Shown: piece after piece, positions 16,014 to 25,126 of the stretch
Layout: each line of letters starts with the position of its first letter
Numbering within the stretch: the stretch's first letter is position 1
DNA from: Pseudomonadota bacterium
Lineage (GTDB): Bacteria > Pseudomonadota > Gammaproteobacteria > Xanthomonadales > Rhodanobacteraceae
DNA length: 64,000 bases
Reading direction: 5' to 3'
NCBI GenBank assembly: GCA_021827205.1
Contig: JAKAWV010000003.1
Span: 62,001-126,000 of the forward strand
Notes under the pieces: model-generated
Database searches by the model: none
The model's input: only the letters and a program-made list of their open reading frames with translations
What the model was told of the DNA's origin: nothing
Translations under genes and position numbers: made by a program

Positions 16014-16954
16014 GCCGCGCGCTCCGTGCCGCCGGTCAGGCGCAAAAAGAGTTCTTCCAGACGATTGGACTTGGTACGCATCGAGCGCACCACCAGTCCG
16101 GCGCGAGTCAAGGCGGCGAACAAGGTGTTGAGGTCGCGGCCGCGCGGCAGCTCGACCTCCAGCGTGGACTCATCCATGCGCCGCAGGTTCAGGCCCTCGA
16201 TCTGCGGCAGCGACTGCTGCGTGCACGGCGCGACCAGATCGAGCACGAAGGTTTCCACATCGATCTGGGTCAGCAGCGCCTTGACCGTGGTGTGCTCGAT
16301 GATGCGGCCGTGGTCGATGATGGCCACGTTGCGGCACAGGTTTTCGGCCTCCTCCAGATAGTGCGTGGTGAGGATCACGGTGACGCCTTCGCGGTTGATC
16401 TGGCGCACGAACTGCCACATCGAGCGGCGGATCTCGATGTCCACGCCGGCGGTGGGCTCGTCCAGGATCAGCACGCGCGGCTCGTTCATCATGGCGCGCG
16501 CGATCATCAGCCGCCGCTTCATGCCGCCGGAGAGATTGCGCGCCGGCTGCTGCGCCTTGTCCCACAGGCGCAACTCGTTGAGGTACTTCTCGGCGCGCTG
16601 CTTGGCGATATGTCGCGGCACGCCGTAGAAGCCGGCCTCGTTGACGCAGATGTCGAACAGCTTCTCGAACTGGTTGAGGTTCAATTCCTGCGGCACCACG
16701 CCGATCAGCGCCATGGCGCGGCTGCGCTCGCGCTGCACGGACACGTCGAACACGCGCGCCTCGCCGCCGGTGCTGTTGACCAGCGAGGCGAGGATGCCGA
16801 TCAGTGTCGATTTGCCGGCGCCGTTGGGTCCGAGCAGCGCGAACAGATCGCCGGCCTCGACCTTGAGATCGATGCCCTTGAGCGCTTCGACGCCATTGGG
16901 ATAGGTTTTGCGCAGCGCGCGCAAATCGAGCGCGGAAGTCGCGTTCATGGGCAT
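16010..16954 (-). CDS. yadG: ABC transporter ATP-binding protein (YadG-like)
   Basis: A 314-residue ATPase of an ABC-2 exporter. Walker A GPNGAGKST, signature LSGGMKRR and Walker B LILDEPTAGVD are complete, followed by the H-loop TTHYLEEAENLC. The last ~90 residues form the C-terminal accessory domain of drug/lipid-type ABC-2 ATPases. Two ATGs (16954 or 16948) are possible. It is translationally coupled to the permease and divergent from the flavoprotein gene at 17062. Confidence 0.93.
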   Translation of the reverse strand: MPMNATSALDLRALRKTYPNGVEALKGIDLKVEAGDLFALLGPNGAGKSTLIGILASLVNSTGGEARVFDVSVQRERSRAMALIGVVPQELNLNQFEKLFDICVNEAGFYGVPRHIAKQRAEKYLNELRLWDKAQQPARNLSGGMKRRLMIARAMMNEPRVLILDEPTAGVDIEIRRSMWQFVRQINREGVTVILTTHYLEEAENLCRNVAIIDHGRIIEHTTVKALLTQIDVETFVLDLVAPCTQQSLPQIEGLNLRRMDESTLEVELPRGRDLNTLFAALTRAGLVVRSMRTKSNRLEELFLRLTGGTERAA

Positions 16955-17061
16955 GAGCCAAAAGACAAGGCGCTAGTATATGGGCGCATGACCCGCGTTC
17001 CGTCGCCTCCGCGCGCACGCAGCGCTTCCCCCGCGGCAACCCACCCAACTGCGCATCGCCG

Positions 17062-17811
17062 ATGACCCAGCACTTCACCCTGCGCCTGGCGCAGAGCCGC
17101 ATGCTCGCACCCAGCGTGCGCCACCTCGCGTTCGCGCGCACCGATGATCAGCCGTTCGCGTTCACGCCTGGACAGTTTCTGCAAATCCACTTCGCCTACG
17201 CCGATGGCAAGCCGACCAAGCGCAGCTACTCGGTGGCCACGGTGGCCGCGCGCCACGGCGCTGCCGTGGATCTGATCGAGATCGCGGTCAGCTACGTGCC
17301 GGGCGGCGCCGCCAGCGCGTTGTTCACGCACCTGGAAGACGGCGGCACGGTCGAGGCCAGCGGCCCCTACGGGCGCTTCGTGCTGGGCGAGCAGGATGCC
17401 AATCGCCGCTATGTACTGATCGCCACCGGCACCGGCATCACGCCGTACCGCGCGATGCTGCCGCAATTGGCCGCGCAGATGCGCGCGCGCGGTGTCGAGG
17501 CCGTGCTGCTGTATGGCGCGCGCAGCGAGTCCGAGCTGTTGTACGGCGCCGAATTCGAGGCTTTCGCCGCCGCGCATGCGGGCTTCCGCTTCGTACCCTG
17601 CTTCAGCCGCGGCGCGCGCGCGCAACCGCGCGCCCATGATCGCCTCGGTTACGTGCAAACCGTGCTGCCCGAGCTGGCGCCCGACCCGGGCGGCGACATC
17701 GCCTACTTGTGCGGCAACCCGAACATGGTCGATCAGTCTTTCGAGGCGCTGAAGCTGGCGGGTCTGCCGATCCAGCACATCCGCCGCGAAAAATACGTCT
17801 CCTCGCGCTGA
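17062..17811 (+). CDS. Ferredoxin-NADP reductase-like flavoprotein
   Basis: A 249-residue FAD- and NAD(P)H-binding oxidoreductase of the ferredoxin-reductase superfamily. FAD site: KRSYSVATVAA (RxYS motif) and GGAASALFTHLEDG. NAD(P) site: VLIATGTGITPYRAMLPQL, then YLCGNPNMVDQSF. The C-terminus RREKYVSSR is typical of the Fpr type, where electrons pass between NADPH and a ferredoxin or flavodoxin. It has no fused iron-sulfur domain. The partner is not encoded nearby. Confidence 0.88.
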   Translation: MTQHFTLRLAQSRMLAPSVRHLAFARTDDQPFAFTPGQFLQIHFAYADGKPTKRSYSVATVAARHGAAVDLIEIAVSYVPGGAASALFTHLEDGGTVEASGPYGRFVLGEQDANRRYVLIATGTGITPYRAMLPQLAAQMRARGVEAVLLYGARSESELLYGAEFEAFAAAHAGFRFVPCFSRGARAQPRAHDRLGYVQTVLPELAPDPGGDIAYLCGNPNMVDQSFEALKLAGLPIQHIRREKYVSSR

Positions 17812-17901
17812 GCGCATGCGCCCGCCGCCTGCACGTTTGCGGTGCAGCAACAAATCGCGTCCACGCTGGCATCGGTGCGCCGCCGCCGCGCATCCGGGAA
17901 A

Positions 17902-17930
17902 ATGTACTGCCCAGTACATACGAAATCGTA
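17902..17930. promoter_or_regulatory. Paired palindromes, candidate operator
   Basis: Two adjoining inverted repeats: ATGTACTG-CC-CAGTACAT (17902-17919) and TACGA-AA-TCGTA (17919-17930), sharing a base. They are AT-rich for this DNA and lie about 140 bp before the M23-family gene and 90 bp after the flavoprotein gene. The layout resembles a TetR-type double operator. The regulator is not identifiable from the window. Confidence 0.5.
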
Positions 17931-18071
17931 CAGTTTGGTAAGGCGTGAAAGCGGCGTGATCTAACGCGAGTCTAACGAGCGCCGGCTATAAGGAACGACG
18001 CGCCGCACCGCCATCGCCCTGATTCAGGATGCGTTGCGCGGCTTCGTTCGGTTTCAGTCGAGGATGCTCCG

Positions 18072-19412
18072 ATGCGCACCATTCGCCGCGCCGTCGCCGG
18101 TTTGTTGTTGCTCGCGCTCGCCGCCAGTGCGCAGGCATTCGCCTGCCAGCCGGTGAGCACCATACTGGGCCAGGGCGAAATGCTTGATGGCGTGTTCGCG
18201 CACTGGGGCGTCACCCGCAGCGATGCCTTCGTCTGGGGTCAGAAGATCGCGCGGCGCATGCCGCTGAGTACTTTGCGCGCCGGCGACCACATCGAAGCCT
18301 GTCTCGTCCCCGTGCGCGGCGGCCACCATCTGGTCGGCGTGCGCATCGTGCACAAGGACCGTCATTTCCGCGGCCTCGTCCTGGGTTGGGGCGTGGGCGC
18401 GGCGCCGGCGCGCAACATCGCGCGCAACGGCCCGCCGGGCGAGGGCGGCCAGTTGCTGGCCGCCGTGCTCACCTCGAATGACGACAAGGCGCCGGTGTCG
18501 GCGCAAACGCCGATCCTGCCGCGGGGTACGCCCGAGGACATCAGTTTCATGGTGGCGCATTCGCTCACCGCCGAGCTCGAGGCGCGCCATTTCGACCCGG
18601 TGATGGCCAGCGCGGTCAAGGATTGGCTGCATGTGGACAGCAATCTGCCGCAACCGCTGCCGCCGGGAACCCTGGTGGACGCGCTGTTCATCCGCGAGCC
18701 TGGCGTGCGCGAACCCGATCTGGTGCGCCTGACGGTGTACGACGCCGGCCGCGAACACACGCTGTATCGCTTCCGCGACGCGCATGGCGACACCGTGCTG
18801 GCCGATTCCGACGGCCAGGGCCTGATGCCGATCGCGCTGGTCATGCCGGTGCCCTCGGCACGGCTGACCTCGGGCTGGGGCTGGCGCATCAATCCGGTGC
18901 TGCACATCCCCGAGTTCCACAAGGGCGTCGATCTGGCCGCGCCGATGGGCACGCCGATCCACGCCGTGGCCTCCGGGCGCGTGGATTTCTTCGGCTGGCA
19001 CGGCTATTACGGGCAGATGGTCGAGTTGCGCAACGGCCCGGATCTGGTCACCCGCTACGGTCATATGTCGCGCTACGCACGTGGCCTGCACGATGGCGAA
19101 ATGGTCCACGCCGGACAGGTAATCGGCTATGTCGGCAGCACCGGGCTGTCCACCGGGCCGCATCTGTACTTCGAGATCTGGGAGCACGGCAAGCGCATCG
19201 ATCCGTTGCGCATCGAGGCGCAGACCGCCGCCGTCACGCCGCAGGCCAATCCGGTCAAGCTGCTGCCGGCCGTGGTGACCCCGGTGCAGTTGGACGGTAG
19301 CGAGTTGTCGCGCTTCCAGGCTTTCCGCGTCGCCTTGCAGCGCGCGCTGAACGCGCCCGGCAACACCAGCGCGACGCCGATCGCCACGGCTACCATCAAC
19401 CCGATGCCGTAA
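18072..19412 (+). CDS. Secreted M23-family (LytM-like) peptidoglycan protein, one zinc ligand replaced
   Basis: A 446-residue protein with a signal peptide (first ~23 residues, to AQAFA), an N-terminal domain like that of MepM-type endopeptidases, and a C-terminal LytM domain (~265-385). The metal motif begins HKGVD (His283, Asp287); RYGHMS supplies His331; the final motif reads GPHLYFE (His364, Tyr366), whereas active M23 enzymes have HxH with the second His as the zinc ligand. It could be inactive and act as an amidase activator like EnvC/NlpD, or bind zinc differently. It is followed by a likely terminator at 19517. Confidence 0.88.
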   Translation: MRTIRRAVAGLLLLALAASAQAFACQPVSTILGQGEMLDGVFAHWGVTRSDAFVWGQKIARRMPLSTLRAGDHIEACLVPVRGGHHLVGVRIVHKDRHFRGLVLGWGVGAAPARNIARNGPPGEGGQLLAAVLTSNDDKAPVSAQTPILPRGTPEDISFMVAHSLTAELEARHFDPVMASAVKDWLHVDSNLPQPLPPGTLVDALFIREPGVREPDLVRLTVYDAGREHTLYRFRDAHGDTVLADSDGQGLMPIALVMPVPSARLTSGWGWRINPVLHIPEFHKGVDLAAPMGTPIHAVASGRVDFFGWHGYYGQMVELRNGPDLVTRYGHMSRYARGLHDGEMVHAGQVIGYVGSTGLSTGPHLYFEIWEHGKRIDPLRIEAQTAAVTPQANPVKLLPAVVTPVQLDGSELSRFQAFRVALQRALNAPGNTSATPIATATINPMP

Positions 19413-19516
19413 CGAACGTTCTGCGCCGCGCCACGGCGCGCGGCGATCCGGGTCCGGGTTCGCGAACGCCTCGCCCGGCCGGTTGTTCAAAGCCCGATCC
19501 GCTTGCACCGCAAACC

Positions 19517-19540
19517 CAGCCCGCCCTTATCGGCGGGCTG
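19517..19540 (+). terminator. Probable transcription terminator
   Basis: CAGCCCGCC-CTTATC-GGCGGGCTG, a perfect 9-bp stem with a 6-base loop, about 105 bp after the M23-family gene. The following TCTGCGTCTG is only weakly T-rich, so efficiency is uncertain. Confidence 0.55.
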
Positions 19541-19593
19541 TCTGCGTCTGCGCTGCGCTAGCCGGTCCGCGCGCCATACGGTCCGGTTACACT

Positions 19594-19610
19594 ATGTTAT
19601 TGTATAACAT
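19594..19610. promoter_or_regulatory. Zur (zinc uptake regulator) box
   Basis: ATGTTAT-TGT-ATAACAT, a perfect palindrome 19 bp before the start of the TonB receptor gene. The core TGTTAT...ATAACA matches the Zur operator of gammaproteobacteria (TGTTATANTATAACA) in both arms. It overlaps the expected promoter region, so Zur with zinc should repress the receptor gene. Confidence 0.8.
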
Positions 19611-19628
19611 CAATACAGGAGTTTCCCG

Positions 19629-21767
19629 ATGCATCGCTTTGCCCTGCGTCAGCGCCGCCTGACACGCTCACCGCTTTCCGCCGCGCTGCTGCTGGCCCTG
19701 GTCGGTCCCCTCAGCCCCCAGGACAGCGCCGCCGACGCCACCGCCGAACCCAAGCAACTGGCCACGGTCACCGTCAACGCGATGCTGGACCAGGCGCGCA
19801 ACCAGCTCTCCCCGTCCACCGGCAGCAGCCTGTACGTGTTCACGCGCCAGGCCATCGCCAGCATGCCGCTGGGTGAATCCACACCGCTGAACCAAGTGCT
19901 GCTGCAGGCGCCGGGCGTGGTGCAGGATTCCTATGGCGAACTGCATGTGCGCGGCGATCACGCCAACCTGCAGTACCGCATCGACGGCATCATTCTGCCG
20001 GAGAGCATCTCCGGCTTCGGCCAGACGCTGGACACGCGCCTGATCCACAGCGTGTCGTTGCTGGCCGGCGCGCTGCCGGCGCAATATGGCCTGCGCACCG
20101 CGGGTGTGATCGACATCCGCACGCGTTCCGGCGCACAGCTTGGCAACGGCGGCAGCGTCGGCGTGACCACCGGCAGCCACGGCACCCTGGAACCGTGGCT
20201 CAGCCTGCATGGCCACAGCGGTCGCTGGAGCTGGTTCTTCTCCGGCGATTACCTGAAGAATGACCTCGGCATCGAGAACCCAGTTCCCACGCGCGCGGCC
20301 ATCCACGACAAGACCTGGCAGGGCAAGGGCTTCGGCGAGCTGTCGTATCTGCTCAACGACAGCTCGCGCATCAGCGTGCTGGCCGGCGTGACCAACAACC
20401 GCTTCCAGATCCCCGACAATCCGGACCAGGCACCGGTCTACAGCCTCGCCGGCGTCAACGACTACCCCTCGGCCGACCTCAACGAGCGCCAGCGCGAGCT
20501 GACCCGCTTCGCCATCGTCAGCCTGCTGGGCAAGCTGGGCGCCACCGATTACCAGATCGCCGCGGGCCAGCGCTACAGCCAGGTGGACTTCACCCCGGAC
20601 GCCATCGGCGATCTGATCTACAACGGCGTCGCTTCCAGCGTGGGCCGCAGCAATCGCGCCAGCACCCTGCAGGCCGATTTCGCCACGCCGCTGGGATCAA
20701 GCAACACCTTGCGCTACGGCGTTTACGCTGATTTCCAGCGTGGCGTGCAGGACAACAGCTCCCTGGTGTTTCCCACCGATACCAGCGGCAATCCCAGCAG
20801 CAACGTGCCGATCAGCATCACCGACAACAACCGCCTGACCGCGCGCACCACCTCGCTGTATGTACAGGATCAGTGGAGCGCCAGTGACGCGCTGACCCTC
20901 AACGGCGGCCTGCGCTACGACCGCATCGGCGGTTATCTCGGCGAGAGCCAGCTCAGTCCGCGCCTGGGCATGGTCTATGAGGTCGATGACGACTGGACGC
21001 TGCACGCCGGCTACGCGCGCTATTTCACCCCGCCGGCCACGGAACTGATCGCCGCCACCGACATCGCCTTGTTCCAGGGCACGACCAATGCGTTGCCCAC
21101 CGACGTCAACACGAATGCGCGTGCGATGCGCAGCAATTACTACGACCTCGGCGCGCAATGGCGGCCCAGCGCGCAGCTCACCCTGGGGCTGGACGCCTAC
21201 CTGAGCCAGGCACGCAACTTGCTGGACGAGGGCCAGTTCGGCACCGCGCTGGTCTTCAGCGACTTCAACTACCGCTATGGCCGCAACAAGGGCATCGAGT
21301 TCAGCGCCAACTGGCAGCAGGGGCCGCTGCGCGCCTATTTCAACCTCGCCAACAACATCGCGCAGGGCAAGCAGGTGGCCTCGGGCCAGTACAACTTCGC
21401 GGCCGACGAGCTGGCCTTTATCGCCAGCCACTGGATCGCGCTGGACCACGCGCAGCGCTACACGTCGTCGGGTGGCGCCAGTTACCGCCTGCACGATGGC
21501 ACCACGCTGGGCTTCGACTATCTCTATGGCACGGGTTTGCGCGCCGGCTTCGCCAACACCGAAACCCTGCCCGCGTATTTCCAGCTCAATCTGAGCGCGG
21601 CGCGCAGTTTCGATTTGCCGGGCTTCGGCGTGGTGCACGCGCGTCTCGCCGTGATCAACGCGCTGGACCGTGTGTACGCACTGCGTGACGGCTCGGGCAT
21701 CGGCGTGGGCGCGCCGCAGTACGGACCGCGACGCGGCTATTACCTGGGCCTGAGCAAGGATTTCTGA
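19629..21767 (+). CDS. TonB-dependent outer-membrane receptor, probably for zinc
   Basis: A 712-residue receptor. The signal peptide covers ~35 residues. A plug domain follows (~45-160) with VLLQAPGVVQDSYGELHVRG, YRIDGIILPESISGFG and the end VIDIRTRSG. The rest is a beta-barrel ending in a C-terminal Phe (GLSKDF). ATVTVNAM may serve as TonB box. The ATG sits after an AGGAG site. The Zur box directly upstream argues for uptake of zinc or a zinc chelate, as for ZnuD. No His-rich loop was noticed, so the substrate rests on regulation only. Confidence 0.9.
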   Translation: MHRFALRQRRLTRSPLSAALLLALVGPLSPQDSAADATAEPKQLATVTVNAMLDQARNQLSPSTGSSLYVFTRQAIASMPLGESTPLNQVLLQAPGVVQDSYGELHVRGDHANLQYRIDGIILPESISGFGQTLDTRLIHSVSLLAGALPAQYGLRTAGVIDIRTRSGAQLGNGGSVGVTTGSHGTLEPWLSLHGHSGRWSWFFSGDYLKNDLGIENPVPTRAAIHDKTWQGKGFGELSYLLNDSSRISVLAGVTNNRFQIPDNPDQAPVYSLAGVNDYPSADLNERQRELTRFAIVSLLGKLGATDYQIAAGQRYSQVDFTPDAIGDLIYNGVASSVGRSNRASTLQADFATPLGSSNTLRYGVYADFQRGVQDNSSLVFPTDTSGNPSSNVPISITDNNRLTARTTSLYVQDQWSASDALTLNGGLRYDRIGGYLGESQLSPRLGMVYEVDDDWTLHAGYARYFTPPATELIAATDIALFQGTTNALPTDVNTNARAMRSNYYDLGAQWRPSAQLTLGLDAYLSQARNLLDEGQFGTALVFSDFNYRYGRNKGIEFSANWQQGPLRAYFNLANNIAQGKQVASGQYNFAADELAFIASHWIALDHAQRYTSSGGASYRLHDGTTLGFDYLYGTGLRAGFANTETLPAYFQLNLSAARSFDLPGFGVVHARLAVINALDRVYALRDGSGIGVGAPQYGPRRGYYLGLSKDF

Positions 21768-21875
21768 GCGCGTGCGCCGTCCATCGCGGCGGCCTGCCGC
21801 AGGCGCACGCACTTGCGTTCATGCGTGGCGGTGCAAAATCGGGCATTCCAGCTTCACGCGCGCAGGGAGCAGCAC

Positions 21876-23006
21876 ATGTCCGGCATTACCCTCATCGGCA
21901 GCAGTTTTGGTGCAGTCAGCGCCATCCGTGCATTGCGCAAGCGTGATGCGCGCGTGCCCATCAGCGTGCTCGCGCCCAAGCCCGATTTGATCTACAACGC
22001 CAGCCTGATCTGGGTTCCCACCGGGCTGCGCCGCGGCAATGCGCTGCGCGTGCCGCTGCAGAATTTCTTCGCCAAGCACAACGTGCGCTTCGTCGCCGGC
22101 CGCGCACGCGGCCTGGATAACGGCGGCCGCAGCGTGCTCACCGAGGACGGCCAGACGCTGGACAACGATGGCCTGATCATCGCCAGCGGCGCGCGCTACA
22201 TCAAAAAGCCGCCGGGTATCGAGCACGCGCTGACGATTTGCAAGGGCATCGAGGCGGCCGAGGCGATCCATGCGCGCCTGCAGGGCATGAGCGGCGGCAC
22301 CATAGCGTGCGGCTTCGCCGGCAATCCCAGTGAGCCGACCGCGGCGCGCGGCGGGCCGATGTTCGAGCTGCTGTTCGGCATCGAAACCTGGCTGCGTCGC
22401 AGTGGTCAGCGCGGCAACTTTCGCCTGGTGTTCTTCGCGCCGGCGGCCAAACCCGGCGAGCGCCTCGGCGCGCGCGCCGTCGAGGGTCTGCTGCGCGAGA
22501 TGCAGCGCCGCGGCATCGAAACCCACCTCGGCCACAAGCTGGTGAAATTCGAGGAGCGCGCGGTGCATACCGAGGGCGGCAGCATCGCCGCCGATCTGAT
22601 CCTGTTCATGCCCGGCCTGACCGGCCCAGCCTGGGCGCAGGACAGTGGCCTGCCACTGAGCGCCGGCGGTTTCGTGCAGGCCGACGCGCAGTTGCGCGTG
22701 CCCGGCTTCGCGCAGACCTACGTGGTCGGCGATGCCGGCAGCCATGCCGGCCCCGACTGGATGCCCAAGCAGGCGCACATGGCTGACTTGCAGGGCACGG
22801 CGGCGGCGGCGAATCTGCTCGACGAGCTGGCCGGCAAGGCGCCCGAGCAAACCGCGCCGGCCGAGTTGATCTGCATCGTCGACAGTCTTGATGGCGGCAC
22901 GCTGGTGTATCGCACCGAAAAGCGCAGCCTGCTGCTGCGCGCGCGCCTGTTGCATCCCGCCAAGCGCTGGTTCGAGCGTCGCTACATCGGCGCCCTGCGC
23001 GGCTGA
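21876..23006 (+). CDS. FAD-dependent oxidoreductase, sulfide:quinone reductase-like
   Basis: A 376-residue flavoprotein of the pyridine-nucleotide disulfide/SQR superfamily. The N-terminal MSGITLIGSSFGAVSAIRAL is a Rossmann FAD site (GxSFGA instead of GxGxxG). IIASGARYIKKPPGIEH, the second nucleotide region and YVVGDAGSHAGPDWMPKQAH (the C-terminal FAD motif with GD) follow. It lacks a clear SQR cysteine triad, so sulfide as a substrate is uncertain. The chosen ATG follows AGGGAGC. It starts 108 bp after the zinc-type receptor; a functional link is not shown. Confidence 0.82.
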   Translation: MSGITLIGSSFGAVSAIRALRKRDARVPISVLAPKPDLIYNASLIWVPTGLRRGNALRVPLQNFFAKHNVRFVAGRARGLDNGGRSVLTEDGQTLDNDGLIIASGARYIKKPPGIEHALTICKGIEAAEAIHARLQGMSGGTIACGFAGNPSEPTAARGGPMFELLFGIETWLRRSGQRGNFRLVFFAPAAKPGERLGARAVEGLLREMQRRGIETHLGHKLVKFEERAVHTEGGSIAADLILFMPGLTGPAWAQDSGLPLSAGGFVQADAQLRVPGFAQTYVVGDAGSHAGPDWMPKQAHMADLQGTAAAANLLDELAGKAPEQTAPAELICIVDSLDGGTLVYRTEKRSLLLRARLLHPAKRWFERRYIGALRG

Positions 23007-23051
23007 GACGCGCTGGCCTGCAAACGATGGCGCGCGGCTGATCGTTGCCGC

Positions 23052-23399
23052 TCAGCCGGCGCTGCGTTCAATGCGCTTGAGGAATACGCGCATTTCCTTG
23101 GCGGCCTGCACGTCGCCGCGCATCTCGGCCGCGACGATGCCTTGCCGCCAGGCGTTGGCGGCGGCGTCCCGGCGGCCGGCATCCAGCAACGCGCGTCCGA
23201 GAAACTTCCATGCCGCGCTGTAGCGCGCGTCGAACACCAGCGCGTGTTCGAATTCATCGATCGCCGCGGCGTGCTCGCCCGCGATGCTCAGCGTTTGTCC
23301 GAGCATGCAGCGCAGCAGCGCGCCGTCGCGCGGGCCATCGCGCTGCGCGCGCAGCGCGGCGATGCGCGCCGTCAGCGCCGCATCAATGCGGGGTGGCAT
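23052..23399 (-). CDS. Small TPR-repeat protein
   Basis: A 115-residue protein with about two tetratricopeptide repeats: LLRCMLGQTLSIAGEHAAAI through ALVFDARYSAAWKFLGRALL and the following AWRQGIVAAEMRGD. TPR units mediate protein-protein contacts. Its first 17 bases overlap the end of the glycosyltransferase gene, so the two are probably translated together and may act together. There is no signal peptide. Confidence 0.8.
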   Translation of the reverse strand: MPPRIDAALTARIAALRAQRDGPRDGALLRCMLGQTLSIAGEHAAAIDEFEHALVFDARYSAAWKFLGRALLDAGRRDAAANAWRQGIVAAEMRGDVQAAKEMRVFLKRIERSAG

Positions 23400-25083
23400 C
23401 GCCGGCACCGGGCACGACCAGGGCCGGTCTGCTGCCCGCAGGCGGCTCGTGGCCGGCGCGCAGCGCGGCCAGCGTGCGCGCCGGCCACAGCACCACCCAG
23501 ACGCCGCGGAAGCGCTGTGCGTACAGCGCGTAACGGCGCGCATCGGCATCCAGCGTGCTCGGATAAGCCAGCACCCAGCCCGTCGGATGCGCATGCAGCC
23601 AGGCGTTGAGCGCCGCGCCATCCTCCAGCGCGGCGATGGGTTTTTGCAGACGTCCGAGAAAGTGATACTGGCCCTCGTACATGCCGATGTTGCCGATGGC
23701 CACACCGTGCGTCTGCGCCTGTGCCAGCAGCGTGCTCAGCCGACGCAGGTCGTAATCGCGCCACAGCGTCAGCGTGAACAGCGCATTGGCCGCGACCACG
23801 CCGAGCAGCCCGGCCACCGCGATACGGCGCAATTCGCCACGTCCGCGCAGCAGCAGCCAGCCAGCCAGCAGCACGAACACCACGCCAAAGCTGGGGCTGT
23901 GCACGGCCACCGCGCGCAGCGCGTAATCGTGCACCAGATCACCGCGCGCGCCGAGCCACGGCAGCGCGAACAGCAGCACGCCCAGCAGCAGGCTGAACAC
24001 GGCCAGCGGCCATGGTCCCAGCCAGGCGTTGTGTTCGCGCGCGGGATGGCGTTCGCGCTGGCGCGCCAACGCGAACGCCAGCAGCAGGATCAGCCCCCCC
24101 AGCTCCGGCAGCGGGTAATACGCCTGCTTGCCGCTGACCAGCGAGAACGCCACGAACACCGGCGCCAGCCACGCGATCAGAAACTTCTGCCCCGGCTCGA
24201 ACGGACGCCCGAGACTGCCCAGCGCGCTCCACGCGCGCGGCCACAGCGCGAACGGAAACAACAGCAACGGCAGCAGCGGCACGTACCACCAGATCGGCCG
24301 CGCATGCGCGAAGGCATCGACCACGCGCCCGGCGGTCTGCTGGAACAGCAGCAGCTCGCGGTACGCCGGGCCGCCCAGCCACGCCGCCGGCAGCGCCCAA
24401 GCCAGCAGCATGAGCACGCCCACCAGCAGCGCCAGCGCACCGCGCCCATACCAAGCGCCGCGATGCTGCCGCGCCCACGGCTGCCACCATGGCCCCAGCA
24501 GCCAGACCAGCGCGACATGCAGCAGCATGACCGGACCCTTGGTCAGCAGTCCCAGGCCCAGCGCCAGCGCGAACAGCACGAAGCGCGGAGCCTCGCGGCG
24601 CGGGCTGGGCAGCAGCGCCAGCAGCGCCAGCAGCACCCACACCGCCAGCAGCCCGTCGTACATGATCTGCAGGTTGAACAGGAATCCGTAGGTCAGCGCG
24701 CCCAGTAGCCACGGCGCACTGCGCGCGATCCACGGCCGTGTCGGAAACAGGCGCCGTGCCAGCGCCTGCACCAGGATCAACTGCGTCAGGCCGATCAGTA
24801 CCAGCAGCAGGCGCGGCCACAGATCGCTCACCCCGCCGATGCTCCAACCGGCGAAAAACAGCCAGTACAGCAACGGCGCCTTGTCGCTGTAAGGCGCGCC
24901 ATTGAGCATCGGCACGATGTAGCTGGCGTGTTGCCACATGTCCCAGGCCACGCCGAGGGTGCGCGTGGAATGCATCGGCATGGGTCCGTGCGCGAAAATG
25001 GCCAGCAGCGCCAGCGCCAGCCACAGCGGCGCCCATGGCCACAGCGCGCGCAGCGTTTCCAATCGTCGATAGCTCAGGTTCAC
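23383..25083 (-). CDS. ArnT-like membrane glycosyltransferase (GT39/GT83 family)
   Basis: A 566-residue integral membrane protein of the dolichol-phosphate-mannose/ArnT class, which moves sugars from a polyprenyl-phosphate carrier to lipid A or other acceptors on the periplasmic side. Visible: an N-terminal membrane helix, the periplasmic loop NGAPYSDKAPLLYWLFFAGW with the DK-P catalytic motif, some ten more membrane helices and a soluble C-terminal domain of ~120 residues. The GTG start (25081-25083) is chosen because the longer frame runs through the neighbouring GDPD gene. It is followed by an overlapping TPR gene. Confidence 0.85.
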   Translation of the reverse strand: MNLSYRRLETLRALWPWAPLWLALALLAIFAHGPMPMHSTRTLGVAWDMWQHASYIVPMLNGAPYSDKAPLLYWLFFAGWSIGGVSDLWPRLLLVLIGLTQLILVQALARRLFPTRPWIARSAPWLLGALTYGFLFNLQIMYDGLLAVWVLLALLALLPSPRREAPRFVLFALALGLGLLTKGPVMLLHVALVWLLGPWWQPWARQHRGAWYGRGALALLVGVLMLLAWALPAAWLGGPAYRELLLFQQTAGRVVDAFAHARPIWWYVPLLPLLLFPFALWPRAWSALGSLGRPFEPGQKFLIAWLAPVFVAFSLVSGKQAYYPLPELGGLILLLAFALARQRERHPAREHNAWLGPWPLAVFSLLLGVLLFALPWLGARGDLVHDYALRAVAVHSPSFGVVFVLLAGWLLLRGRGELRRIAVAGLLGVVAANALFTLTLWRDYDLRRLSTLLAQAQTHGVAIGNIGMYEGQYHFLGRLQKPIAALEDGAALNAWLHAHPTGWVLAYPSTLDADARRYALYAQRFRGVWVVLWPARTLAALRAGHEPPAGSRPALVVPGAGDATPH

Positions 25084-25126
25084 GGGACGGCCCTTGCACT
25101 GAGCGTGCAGTGTAGCGGCGCGGGGT

